Of a DNA stretch of 23,380 nt, positions 1-7,949 are shown piece after piece. The stretch is from positions 1 through 23,380 of the forward strand of contig DEAD01000009.1 in NCBI GenBank assembly GCA_002346645.1, in the 5' to 3' direction. The position numbers were made by a program, and so were the translations under genes. The notes beneath the pieces are model-generated. The model made no database searches. It worked only from the letters and a program-made list of their open reading frames with translations, and was not told the origin of the DNA. Every line of letters starts with the position of its first letter. Position 1 is the stretch's first letter. This stretch comes from Dehalococcoidia bacterium UBA2991. GTDB taxonomy: Bacteria; Chloroflexota; Dehalococcoidia; Tepidiformales; Tepidiformaceae.

Positions 1-30
1 TCGTCGGTTCAAATCCGATCGGGGTCGCCA
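1..30 (+). tRNA. tRNA 3' end (partial, identity unknown)
   Basis: The first 30 bases are the 3' end of a tRNA. Bases 3-7 (GTCGG) pair with 15-19 (CCGAT) around the seven-base T loop TTCAAAT. They are followed by a seven-base acceptor strand CGGGGTC (20-26), discriminator G (27) and an encoded CCA (28-30). The anticodon lies outside the window. A G discriminator is compatible with several amino acids, so no identity is assigned. Confidence 0.9.
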
Positions 31-44
31 GCTATTTCCCTAAT

Positions 45-68
45 GAGGTCTCCCCAATGGGGGACTTC
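45..68 (+). terminator. possible terminator hairpin after the tRNA
   Basis: A 10-bp stem (45-54 with 59-68, including two G-T pairs) closes a four-base CAAT loop 14 bases after the tRNA CCA. No T-run follows, so it is not a canonical intrinsic terminator. It may act as a 3' boundary for the tRNA transcript. The rest of 69-167 shows only a weak GGCAGT/ACTGCC pairing (110-115 with 138-143) and no gene. Confidence 0.35.
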
Positions 69-167
69 CTAACCCGATCTTCCCATAAGCGATCTATTGG
101 CCTGGTAGAGGCAGTGTGTCCTGACAGTAATCTAGCTACTGCCAGCCAAACTTAATAGGTGGATTAC

Positions 168-1841
168 CTAGCTTGTTACTGCGCCCTGGGAGGCGCTAGA
201 AACTGTGGCGGCATACTTTGAGAACACACCTCTCTCGTATCGAGGCGTTGGTGCCGACCAAGAAGCTAATCGAAGTTGCAGCTCTTCGTCGTTAATTTCG
301 ATGTCTAGCCGGCGGTTCTCAATGTCGAAGGAGATTAGGTCTCCTTCTTTTATCGTTGCGATAGGTCCCCCCACTGCTGCTTCGGGGGCAACGTGTCCAG
401 CCATCAACCCATGCGTGGCACCACTGAAGCGTCCGTCTGTGAGTAGAGCTACGGAATCACCTAATCCCTCGCCTACAAGGGCTGCGGTCACGCCTAGCAT
501 TTCCCGCATACCAGGGCCGCCTTTGGGACCTTCGTAACGGATTACAACGACGTCACCTGGAGATATTCGCCGCTCTGAAACTGCCGCGAAAGCATCCTCT
601 TCACGGTCGAATACTCGAGCTGGACCACGGTGCTTCATTATTTCGTGGCCTGCTACTTTGATTACACAGCCTTCGGGAGCAAGATTCCCCTTCAGGATCA
701 CGAGTCCTCCAGTCTCTTTGAGGGGCTCTTCTAGAGGTAAAATGACATCCTGGCCGGATGTCTCCGTTGCCTCTCCAGCTTCTTCTGCAATTGTTCGACC
801 AGTAACGGTTAACTGGCTCCCGTGGATTTTTCCACCTTCTAATAACCGCTTGGCCAATAGCCGGGTTCCACCAGCACGGTCCATATCTAATGCCACATAG
901 CGGCCACCTGGTCGTAGGTCTCCAATGATTGGAGTGCGTTCGCTGATCGAATCAAAATCGTCGATGCTTAGGGAGATTCCGACTTCTCGTGCCATCGCCA
1001 ATAGGTGCAGAACTGCGTTTGTTGATCCTCCTGTCGATGCGACGCAAACAATGGCGTTCTCGAAGGCCTCACGGGTCATCACATCTCCTGGAAGCTGGCC
1101 TCGAGACAGAATGTCCATTACGAGTGTTCCGGCCTCGTAACCGGCGTTGTTTTTGCGGGGATCTGTTGCTCCTGCTGATCCGCTTCCCATCGGAGAGATG
1201 CCGAGAAATTCGATTGCCGTTGCCATCGTGTTTGCTGTGTATTGCGCTCCGCATGCTCCAGCGCCCGGGCAAGCTACATCTTCTAGTGCAGTTAACTGCT
1301 CGTCAGTCATATCCCCCGCGGCGTGTCGTCCAACTCCTTCAAAAACGTCCTGAATAGTGACATCGCGCCCTTCATAGTTGCCGGGCGCAATGGAACCGCT
1401 ATAGAAAACAAGTCCTGGAATGCCTAGTCGTGAAAGCCCCATTACGCCGCCTGGAATGGTCTTGTCACAACCGACAATTACTACGGCAGCATCGAACAAA
1501 TAGCCGCGGCCACATAGCTCGATGCTGTCTGCAACGATCTCTCGGCTTATTAGTGAAGCCTTCATTCCTTCGGTTCCCATTGCGATGCCATCGCTGATGG
1601 AGACAGTATTCACCTCCATTGGTGTGCCTCCTGCGTCGCGTATCCCCTGCATTACTTCGGCGGCTAATTCCCGTTGGTTGAAGTTGCAAGGCATGGTCCC
1701 GATCCAACTATGGGCAACCATTACCAATGGACGTTTTAATGCTTCCGAATCGAAGCCGACGGACTTGAGCATTGCACGCGCTGGTGCTCGGTCGGGCCCA
1801 TCGACGAGTTTATGGCTTTGGTGGCGAGGATCGAGCGGCAT
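168..1841 (-). CDS. ilvD: dihydroxy-acid dehydratase
   Basis: IlvD dehydrates 2,3-dihydroxyisovalerate and 2,3-dihydroxymethylvalerate to the 2-keto acids that precede valine and isoleucine, in the cytosol. The 557-residue product is full length for the family. Three cysteines, C52 (PCN), C125 (GCDKTIPGG) and C197 (GACGAQYTANTM), have spacings of 73 and 72 residues. As I recall, the plant [2Fe-2S] enzyme has the same spacings, so a [2Fe-2S] cluster is likely. Further family blocks are ASTGGSTNAVLHL and the C-terminal GRFSGATHGLMAGHVAPEA. The ATG at 1841 is preceded by GGAG about eight bases upstream. The gene follows an aminotransferase on the same strand with an 84-base gap that holds a terminator-like stem, so expression may be uncoupled or attenuated. 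Identification is secure. Confidence 0.97.
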   Translation of the reverse strand: MPLDPRHQSHKLVDGPDRAPARAMLKSVGFDSEALKRPLVMVAHSWIGTMPCNFNQRELAAEVMQGIRDAGGTPMEVNTVSISDGIAMGTEGMKASLISREIVADSIELCGRGYLFDAAVVIVGCDKTIPGGVMGLSRLGIPGLVFYSGSIAPGNYEGRDVTIQDVFEGVGRHAAGDMTDEQLTALEDVACPGAGACGAQYTANTMATAIEFLGISPMGSGSAGATDPRKNNAGYEAGTLVMDILSRGQLPGDVMTREAFENAIVCVASTGGSTNAVLHLLAMAREVGISLSIDDFDSISERTPIIGDLRPGGRYVALDMDRAGGTRLLAKRLLEGGKIHGSQLTVTGRTIAEEAGEATETSGQDVILPLEEPLKETGGLVILKGNLAPEGCVIKVAGHEIMKHRGPARVFDREEDAFAAVSERRISPGDVVVIRYEGPKGGPGMREMLGVTAALVGEGLGDSVALLTDGRFSGATHGLMAGHVAPEAAVGGPIATIKEGDLISFDIENRRLDIEINDEELQLRLASWSAPTPRYERGVFSKYAATVSSASQGAVTS

Positions 1842-1868
1842 AACGGAACTCCATGCAGGAAAACTTGG

Positions 1869-1918
1869 AAAAACGAGCCTACCCGCTGCCCAGTTCCCGA
1901 GCCACAGTAGTGGTAGGC
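1869..1918 (-). terminator. terminator-like stem between aminotransferase and ilvD
   Basis: On the minus strand, GCCTACC (1918-1912) can pair perfectly with GGTAGGC (1883-1877) over a 28-base loop. The pair is followed by TCG and a TTTTT run (1873-1869). This is the order of an intrinsic terminator or attenuator. The loop is long and no branched-chain-rich leader peptide is visible, so function is uncertain. Confidence 0.35.
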
Positions 1919-1925
1919 CAACTTG

Positions 1926-3164
1926 TCATTTTACCGTCGATGTAGACGCGACCTCACTTAGCGCCTCTGCCAATCTGTGAATGCCTTCTTCGATCTCTTC
2001 AATAGGGGTATAGCTGAAGGCGATGCGCAGGTGCTGGGTAGTGTTGTTGTCTGCAAAGAAGTGTGGTCCTGCGCCGATTATCACTGCTTTTTCATTCGCT
2101 ACTCTCTGCACCTCCAGCGCCGATAACCCTTCGCGAAGCTTGACCCAAACAAAGAAGCCTCCATCCGGACGAAGGTAACTTACGTAGTCGCTGCAGTGTT
2201 CCTCCAGCGCATTGCAGACACGGTCGAGTTTGCCGCGGTAGATAGTCCTCAGTCGATTCACGTGACGATCGAGGTCTTCACTCCGGATCATTTCCGCAAC
2301 AATACGGCCCAGATATGGACTAGAGCCCATGTCGTAACGGAGGGCAGCCATACGGTTGATGAATGCTGGAGGTGCTAAGTTCCAGCCCAGGCGCAGGCCA
2401 GTGGCGATTATCTTTGAAAAGGTGGCCACTTTGATTGCGAGTTCCCCGCCCGAAAGAGCGAAGAGAGATGGCGGTGGGGGCTCGTCACCCAACCAGAGCT
2501 CTCCATAGGCATCGTCTTCCATAAGGAGAATTCGGTGGTCTCGTGCTATCTCCAACAAACGCTCCCGCCTTTCTAGGGGAAGTGTTGACCCTGCAGGGTT
2601 CTGGTGGGTTGGAATTAAGTAGAGTAGTTTCGCTTGCTTTCCCTCATCGGAAGCTTTCTGGATTTTTTCCTCCACCAGGTCTACTCGAATGCCCTGGTCG
2701 TCCATCGGTACTGCTTCGACGTCGGCTCCGAAAGAGTGGATGGTGCGGAGGCTGCCGGGGAAGGTAGGGCTTTCTACGAGCACCGTGTCACCTGGATCGA
2801 TGATTGCTTCACAGGCGATCCCGATGCCATGTGCTGCACCTGAGCTGATGATTACGTGCTCCGCATTGAGGGGTATCCCTTCAATGTGGGATGAGCGCTC
2901 TGCAATTGCCTCACGTAACGGCTGGGGCCCAAAGGTGCCCCCGTATTGAAGTGCTTCCCGGCGTTCCCGGTTTAGGACGTTGCGAGTGGCTCGTAGTAAT
3001 TCCTCACTTGGAAGCGAAGCTACGTCCGGTAGTCCTCCCGCGAAGGAGATTACTGGGCGCTCGTCGGGTCGGGCAGCGGCCCATACCCCGGGCCCCATGA
3101 TTTTTGCGCGAGAGCTTAGAAGGTCCTCAATGGAATCCTCGCTCCAGAATGACGGTTCGGGCAT
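1926..3164 (-). CDS. PLP-dependent aminotransferase, LysN/ARO8-like class I fold
   Basis: A 412-residue fold-type I aminotransferase lacking the GntR DNA-binding domain of the related MocR regulators. Visible landmarks are FAGGLPD (41-47), LQYGGTFGPQPLREAI (72-87), N189 in PTHQNPAG, D217/D218 and Y220 in MEDDAYGELW, the Schiff-base lysine K251 in TFSKIIATGLRLGW, and the carboxylate-binding arginine near the C-terminus in LRIAFSY. This layout is typical of 2-aminoadipate, aromatic or broad-specificity aminotransferases; substrate cannot be fixed from sequence. It lies upstream of ilvD on the same strand and divergent to glutamate synthase, so a role in amino-acid synthesis using glutamate is plausible. 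No Shine-Dalgarno precedes the ATG, and a -10-like CATACT ends six bases before it, suggesting a leaderless start. Confidence 0.9.
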   Translation of the reverse strand: MPEPSFWSEDSIEDLLSSRAKIMGPGVWAAARPDERPVISFAGGLPDVASLPSEELLRATRNVLNRERREALQYGGTFGPQPLREAIAERSSHIEGIPLNAEHVIISSGAAHGIGIACEAIIDPGDTVLVESPTFPGSLRTIHSFGADVEAVPMDDQGIRVDLVEEKIQKASDEGKQAKLLYLIPTHQNPAGSTLPLERRERLLEIARDHRILLMEDDAYGELWLGDEPPPPSLFALSGGELAIKVATFSKIIATGLRLGWNLAPPAFINRMAALRYDMGSSPYLGRIVAEMIRSEDLDRHVNRLRTIYRGKLDRVCNALEEHCSDYVSYLRPDGGFFVWVKLREGLSALEVQRVANEKAVIIGAGPHFFADNNTTQHLRIAFSYTPIEEIEEGIHRLAEALSEVASTSTVK

Positions 3165-3170
3165 TGTTCA

Positions 3171-3199
3171 AGTATGGATGTGCCGAACCTCAGTGGCGA
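3171..3199 (-). promoter_or_regulatory. candidate promoter for a leaderless aminotransferase mRNA
   Basis: On the minus strand CATACT (3176-3171) ends six bases before the ATG at 3164. TCGCCA (3199-3194), four of six matches to TTGACA, lies 17 bases farther upstream. A transcript starting the usual distance after the -10 would begin at or next to the ATG, which fits the lack of a Shine-Dalgarno. Confidence 0.35.
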
Positions 3200-3258
3200 G
3201 AGGAGAGGGTGTAATTACTGAATAACGTCTGGGGGGGATCTCGAGTGCACGATACCGG

Positions 3259-3264
3259 TATACT
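3259..3264 (+). promoter_or_regulatory. candidate -10 element for gltBD
   Basis: TATACT matches five of six bases of the sigma-70 -10 consensus and sits upstream of the structured gltB leader. No good -35 is found 16-18 bases upstream. If used, transcription would start near 3271 and give a leader of about 125 bases. Confidence 0.35.
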
Positions 3265-3289
3265 GATCGTTCACCCGTGCGACTGCTGG

Positions 3290-3359
3290 AAGGCGTCAGC
3301 CTTGCGAGACGAGGCGCGGGGAAGCGTACCCCGCGCCGGGGGCCACCATTCTGGGTGGC
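3290..3359 (+). promoter_or_regulatory. structured 5' leader of gltB with three stem-loops
   Basis: Three consecutive hairpins lie between the candidate promoter and gltB. The first is AAGGC/GCCTT with loop GTCA (3290-3303). The second is a perfect nine-base stem of GGCGCGGGG with CCCCGCGCC (3313-3321 with 3329-3337). The third is GCCACC/GGTGGC (3342-3347 with 3354-3359). The GCGCC of the second stem's 3' arm (3333-3337) can also pair with GGCGC at 3357-3361, giving an alternative fold. No T-run follows. A regulatory leader is possible, but no known riboswitch class is recognised. Confidence 0.4.
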
Positions 3360-3395
3360 GCCGTACCGGGCAAAATGAATGAGAGGAGATGCTTG

Positions 3396-6300
3396 ATGGT
3401 CGCGCATACCCGACCCCAGAAGCAGGGTCTCTACGATCCGCGCCTCGAGCATGACTCCTGTGGCGTGGGGTTCCTGGTGCATCTCAAGGGACAGCGTTCC
3501 CACATGATTGTCGAGAAGGCGATCGAGGCTCTTTCTAATCTTAATCACCGTGGTGCTAGTGGGGCTGAGGCAAATACTGGCGATGGTGCGGGCCTTCTTA
3601 TCCAGATCCCGGATGAGTTTTTCCACCATGAATGTGCTCAGCTTGGGATTCAACTGCCTGCTCGTGGTCAGTATGGAGCTGGGATGCTTTTCTGCCATGG
3701 AGATGAAGATGCTCGTCGACTTGCGATGAACCTTCTAGCAGAGATTGTTCGGGGTGAGGGGCAGCATCTGTTGGGTTGGCGCGATGTTCCAACTGACAAT
3801 TCGATGTTAGGGGAGACATCCCTGGCGGCGGAGCCCTCTGTTCACCAAGTGTTTATTGGCCGAGGTACATGGGTGGAGTCGGAGGACGATTTTGAGCGCC
3901 GGCTTTTCGTCATAAGAAAGCTTTTCGAGCGAGAGGTGGAGCGACGGGGAATTGGGCCTTCAGAGGCCTTCTATTTCCCTAGTCTCTCTTGCCGAACGGT
4001 GGTTTATAAGGGGATGCTCACCGCCCTCCAGCTGGCTGAGTACTATCCCGACTTACGCGATCCCCGAATGGTTTCAGCTCTGGCGATGTTCCATTCTCGA
4101 TTCAGCACGAATACCTTCCCCAGTTGGAAGCTGGCACACCCATATCGCACCATCTCCCACAACGGGGAGATCAACACGCTTCGTGGAAATAAAAACTGGA
4201 TGGCTGCTCGCGAAGCCCTGCTCGAAACTCCCTATTTCGACGACATTCAGAAGATATTGCCGATCATTGATGAAGCAGGTAGCGACACCGCCGCTTTAGA
4301 CAATGCTCTCGAGCTTTTGGCACTCGGTGGGCGTTCTATAGAGCACGCCATGATGATGCTTATCCCTGAGGCTTGGTCAGGGCACGAAACGATGAGCGTC
4401 GAGAAGAAGGCTTTTTACGAATACCACAGCCTGCTTCTGGAACCTTGGGATGGCCCAGCATCCGTTGCCTTTACTGATGGACTTACGATTGGTGCGGTAC
4501 TCGACCGCAATGGACTGCGCCCATCTCGCTACACCGTAACGAAAGACGATCTGGTCATTATGGCCTCAGAGTCGGGAGTCCTCCCGGTTGAAGATGACAA
4601 TGTTTTAGTGAAAGGTCGCCTTCAGCCGGGACGTATGTTTCTGGTTAGCCTTGAAGAAGGTCGCATCATCGGTGATGAGGAATTAAAGGAACGGCTAGCA
4701 CGGGCTAATGACTACGGTGGTTGGCTTGATGAGAATCTATCGCGTCTGGCTGACTTACCTGAAGTTGAGGCGCTTGCTCCTATTGAGGGGCCCGATCTTC
4801 TGGAACGCCAGATCGCTTTCGGGTACACGGTTGAAGACCCGAAATATCACCTTGGCCCAATGGCACGACAAGGCCAGGAGTCACTCGGTTCAATGGGAAC
4901 TGATACGCCGCTCGCGGTTCTCTCCGAAAGGCCTCAGCCACTCTACAACTACTTCAAGCAGCTGTTTGCCCAGGTAACGAACCCGCCTCTGGATGCTATT
5001 CGGGAGGAGATTGTGACTTCCGTCGACACTCTTCTTGGAGCTGAGGGGAACCTCTTCAGCGAAGGGATCGATGACGACTATTGCATGATTGCCCTGCCTA
5101 CACCTTTTCTCAGTAACGCTGAGTTAGCACAACTCCGAGTGCTTGATGTAGAGGGTTTTAATTCGGCTGTTCTGCCGATGACCATGCTTGCGGAAGACGG
5201 ACCAGCGGGAATGAAGACAGCACTCGACACTCTCTTCGCCCGTGCAGATGAGGCTATCGAGAGTGGGGCCAATATTCTTATTCTGTCTGACCGCGCTATG
5301 GACAGAGAGCACGCTCCTATTCCTGCGCTGTTGGCTACCGCCGGCCTGCATCACCACCTCGTTCGCAACAAAAGGAGAACTAAGGTGGGCCTTGTTGTCG
5401 AAACGGGTGAAGCAAGGGAAGTTCACCACTTTGCTCTACTGATTGGCTATGGGGCGGGCGCGGTAAATCCATACCTTGCACTCGACACCTTGCACGCGAT
5501 GAAGATCGATGGGTCTCTTGAGAGCGATATGTCCTGGGAGGAGGTGGAGGAGAACTTCATGAAGGCCCTAAAGAAGGGTGTGGTGAAGGTGATGTCTAAG
5601 ATGGGCATCTCTACGGTTCAGAGCTATCGGGGTGCCCAAATCTTCGAAGCGGTTGGGCTTAACGAGGATCTTGTTGACCGATACTTCACTGGAACTGTTT
5701 CTCGGATTAGTGGTGCAGGGCTCGAACAGATTGCTGCTGAGATGTTGGCACACCACGCTCGTGCTTATCCGGAGCGAGAGGGAGGGCTCTATGGGGTTGG
5801 CTGGGGAGGGCAGTACCAATGGCGTCATGGGGGAGAGCTCCACCTGTTCAATCCGGACACCATCTTCAAGCTCCAGCACGCTACGAGAACAAAGCGCAGC
5901 GAGATTTTTCGCGAATACACGACCTCGGTGAACGATCAGGCCCAACAGATGGCGACACTCCGAGGATTGATGGAGTTTAGTTCCGATCGTGAACCGGTTC
6001 CCATTGAGGAAGTGGAGCCGGTTGCTAGTATTTTTTCGCGATTCGCTACCGGTGCAATGTCGTTTGGCTCAATCAGTGCAGAAGCCCACGAGACTCTAGC
6101 TATCGCAATGAACCGCATTGGTGGTCGGAGTAACACTGGTGAGGGGGGTGAGGATCCCCGACGGTTTATGCCCGATGAGAATGGCGATCTTCGCCGCAGC
6201 TCAATTAAGCAGGTTGCCTCTGGTCGTTTTGGTGTCACCAGTGAGTACCTCGTGAATGCCGATGAGCTCCAAATAAAAATGGCCCAAGGTGCTAAGCCAG

Positions 6301-7949
6301 GAGAGGGAGGACAGCTTCCTGGACACAAGGTCTGGCCCTGGATTGCCCAGGTTAGGTTCTCAACTCCGGGGGTAGGGCTCATCAGCCCTCCTCCTCATCA
6401 TGACATTTATTCCATCGAAGATTTGGCCCAGCTCATTCATGACTTAAAGAACGCAAACCCTCGAGCTCGTATAAGCGTCAAGCTGGTAGCTGAGGTGGGT
6501 GTGGGCACTGTGGCTGCAGGAGTAGCTAAGGCCAAGTCAGACGTGGTCCTTATTAGTGGTCACGATGGAGGGACCGGCGCCAGTCCTCTCACCTCACTAA
6601 AGCACGCGGGCGTGCCCTGGGAGTTAGGGCTGGCTGAGACCCAGCAGACGCTTGTGCTCAATAAACTGCGTGATCGCATCATCGTCCAGACGGATGGGCA
6701 GATGAAAACTGGTCGTGATGTTGTTATAGCAGCACTCCTTGGTGCAGAAGAGTATGGATTTGCTACAGCCCCGTTAGTTGTGATGGGCTGCATCATGATG
6801 CGTGTCTGTCATCTCGATACCTGCCCCGTTGGGGTTGCCACTCAAAACCCAGAGCTTCGCGAGAAGTTCACAGGTAAAGCTGATCACGTGGTCAACTTCT
6901 TCGAATTCATTGCCGAGGAAATCCGGGAGATTCTTGCTGAATTGGGGTATCGATCCCTTGATGAAGTCATTGGCAGAAGTGATCTGATTGATGCCCGCAG
7001 GGCAGTTGATCACTACAAGGCACAAGGTGTTGATCTATCCGCAATTCTGTTTCGGCCGCAGGTACCAGAACATGTTGCGACCCGCCGTATTGCTGAGCAG
7101 GACCATGGTTTGCGCAATGCTCTGGACCAGGAACTAATCCAACTTGCAGCCCCAGCTCTAGAAAGGGGGGAGAGTGTGGATGTAGTGGTTCCTATACGAA
7201 ACGTTAATCGTGTAGTGGGAACGATTCTAGGAAGCGAAATTTCGCGGCGTTATGGAGCCACAGGCCTTCCTCCTGAAACAATTACATTCCGCTTTAAGGG
7301 TTCGGCAGGACAGAGCTTTGGGGCGTTTATTCCCAAGGGCCTCACTCTTTTGCTTTCAGGCGATGCCAATGACTACTTTGGCAAGGGCCTTTCCGGTGGT
7401 CGACTCGTTGCGGCGCCTCCTCCGAAATCCACCTTTGTGCCTGAAGATAATGTCATTATCGGTAACGTCGCTTTGTATGGGGCTACTGGAGGAACGGCGT
7501 TTGTACGTGGCCTCGCCGGTGAGCGTTTTGGTGTGCGCAATAGTGGTGCCCATGCGGTTGTTGAGGGAACTGGAGATCACTGTTGTGAGTACATGACGGG
7601 TGGTCGTGTAGTGGTAATCGGTCCTACTGGCCGAAATTTTGGTGCTGGTATGAGTGGTGGAATAGCGTATGTCCTCGATGAGGATGGCGACTTTGCTGTT
7701 CGGTGTAATAGAGAAATGGTTGACTTGGAGCCCCTTAGCAATGAAGAGGATGTAGGTCTTGTGCGAGGCCTTCTTGAACGTCATCGGGAGTACACAGGTA
7801 GTACTGTGGCAGAAAGGCTTCTTGAGGAATGGGAGGCAACTGTTTCTCGCTTTGTGAAGGTGATGCCACTTGATTACCGCCGTGTCCTTGAGGAACAGCG
7901 TTCCGCAGAGAAGGACCAGCAGAAAGAGCTTGGGGTAATAAATGGCTAA
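3396..7949 (+). CDS. gltB: glutamate synthase (NADPH) large subunit
   Basis: GltB takes ammonia from glutamine and passes it to 2-oxoglutarate, forming glutamate in the cytosol with GltD. The ATG at 3396 is preferred to the in-frame ATG at 3375 because GAGAGGAG (3381-3388) precedes it by seven bases; this gives 1517 residues, normal for the family. A short propeptide precedes the nucleophile C22 (HDSCGVGF) of the class II amidotransferase domain (about 22-425). The FMN/2-oxoglutarate domain (about 830-1210) contains GAMSFGSIS, GLISPPPHHDIYS and SGHDGGTGASP. C1132, C1138 and C1143 (Cx5Cx4C) fit the [3Fe-4S] cluster. The glycine-rich C-terminal beta-helix domain spans about 1260-1435. An adjacent gltD points to the NADPH rather than ferredoxin type. 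The gene is preceded by a structured leader and overlaps gltD by eight bases. Confidence 0.97.
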   Translation: MVAHTRPQKQGLYDPRLEHDSCGVGFLVHLKGQRSHMIVEKAIEALSNLNHRGASGAEANTGDGAGLLIQIPDEFFHHECAQLGIQLPARGQYGAGMLFCHGDEDARRLAMNLLAEIVRGEGQHLLGWRDVPTDNSMLGETSLAAEPSVHQVFIGRGTWVESEDDFERRLFVIRKLFEREVERRGIGPSEAFYFPSLSCRTVVYKGMLTALQLAEYYPDLRDPRMVSALAMFHSRFSTNTFPSWKLAHPYRTISHNGEINTLRGNKNWMAAREALLETPYFDDIQKILPIIDEAGSDTAALDNALELLALGGRSIEHAMMMLIPEAWSGHETMSVEKKAFYEYHSLLLEPWDGPASVAFTDGLTIGAVLDRNGLRPSRYTVTKDDLVIMASESGVLPVEDDNVLVKGRLQPGRMFLVSLEEGRIIGDEELKERLARANDYGGWLDENLSRLADLPEVEALAPIEGPDLLERQIAFGYTVEDPKYHLGPMARQGQESLGSMGTDTPLAVLSERPQPLYNYFKQLFAQVTNPPLDAIREEIVTSVDTLLGAEGNLFSEGIDDDYCMIALPTPFLSNAELAQLRVLDVEGFNSAVLPMTMLAEDGPAGMKTALDTLFARADEAIESGANILILSDRAMDREHAPIPALLATAGLHHHLVRNKRRTKVGLVVETGEAREVHHFALLIGYGAGAVNPYLALDTLHAMKIDGSLESDMSWEEVEENFMKALKKGVVKVMSKMGISTVQSYRGAQIFEAVGLNEDLVDRYFTGTVSRISGAGLEQIAAEMLAHHARAYPEREGGLYGVGWGGQYQWRHGGELHLFNPDTIFKLQHATRTKRSEIFREYTTSVNDQAQQMATLRGLMEFSSDREPVPIEEVEPVASIFSRFATGAMSFGSISAEAHETLAIAMNRIGGRSNTGEGGEDPRRFMPDENGDLRRSSIKQVASGRFGVTSEYLVNADELQIKMAQGAKPGEGGQLPGHKVWPWIAQVRFSTPGVGLISPPPHHDIYSIEDLAQLIHDLKNANPRARISVKLVAEVGVGTVAAGVAKAKSDVVLISGHDGGTGASPLTSLKHAGVPWELGLAETQQTLVLNKLRDRIIVQTDGQMKTGRDVVIAALLGAEEYGFATAPLVVMGCIMMRVCHLDTCPVGVATQNPELREKFTGKADHVVNFFEFIAEEIREILAELGYRSLDEVIGRSDLIDARRAVDHYKAQGVDLSAILFRPQVPEHVATRRIAEQDHGLRNALDQELIQLAAPALERGESVDVVVPIRNVNRVVGTILGSEISRRYGATGLPPETITFRFKGSAGQSFGAFIPKGLTLLLSGDANDYFGKGLSGGRLVAAPPPKSTFVPEDNVIIGNVALYGATGGTAFVRGLAGERFGVRNSGAHAVVEGTGDHCCEYMTGGRVVVIGPTGRNFGAGMSGGIAYVLDEDGDFAVRCNREMVDLEPLSNEEDVGLVRGLLERHREYTGSTVAERLLEEWEATVSRFVKVMPLDYRRVLEEQRSAEKDQQKELGVING

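Noticed and set aside
3265..3395. Glutamine riboswitch upstream of gltB
   Set aside because: CGTTCACCC matches the remembered 5' strand, but no GAACG partner or the GGAAGTAGG-type core follows.
3375..3395. ATG 3375 as gltB start
   Set aside because: No ribosome site precedes it, while GAGAGGAG is ideally placed for ATG 3396.
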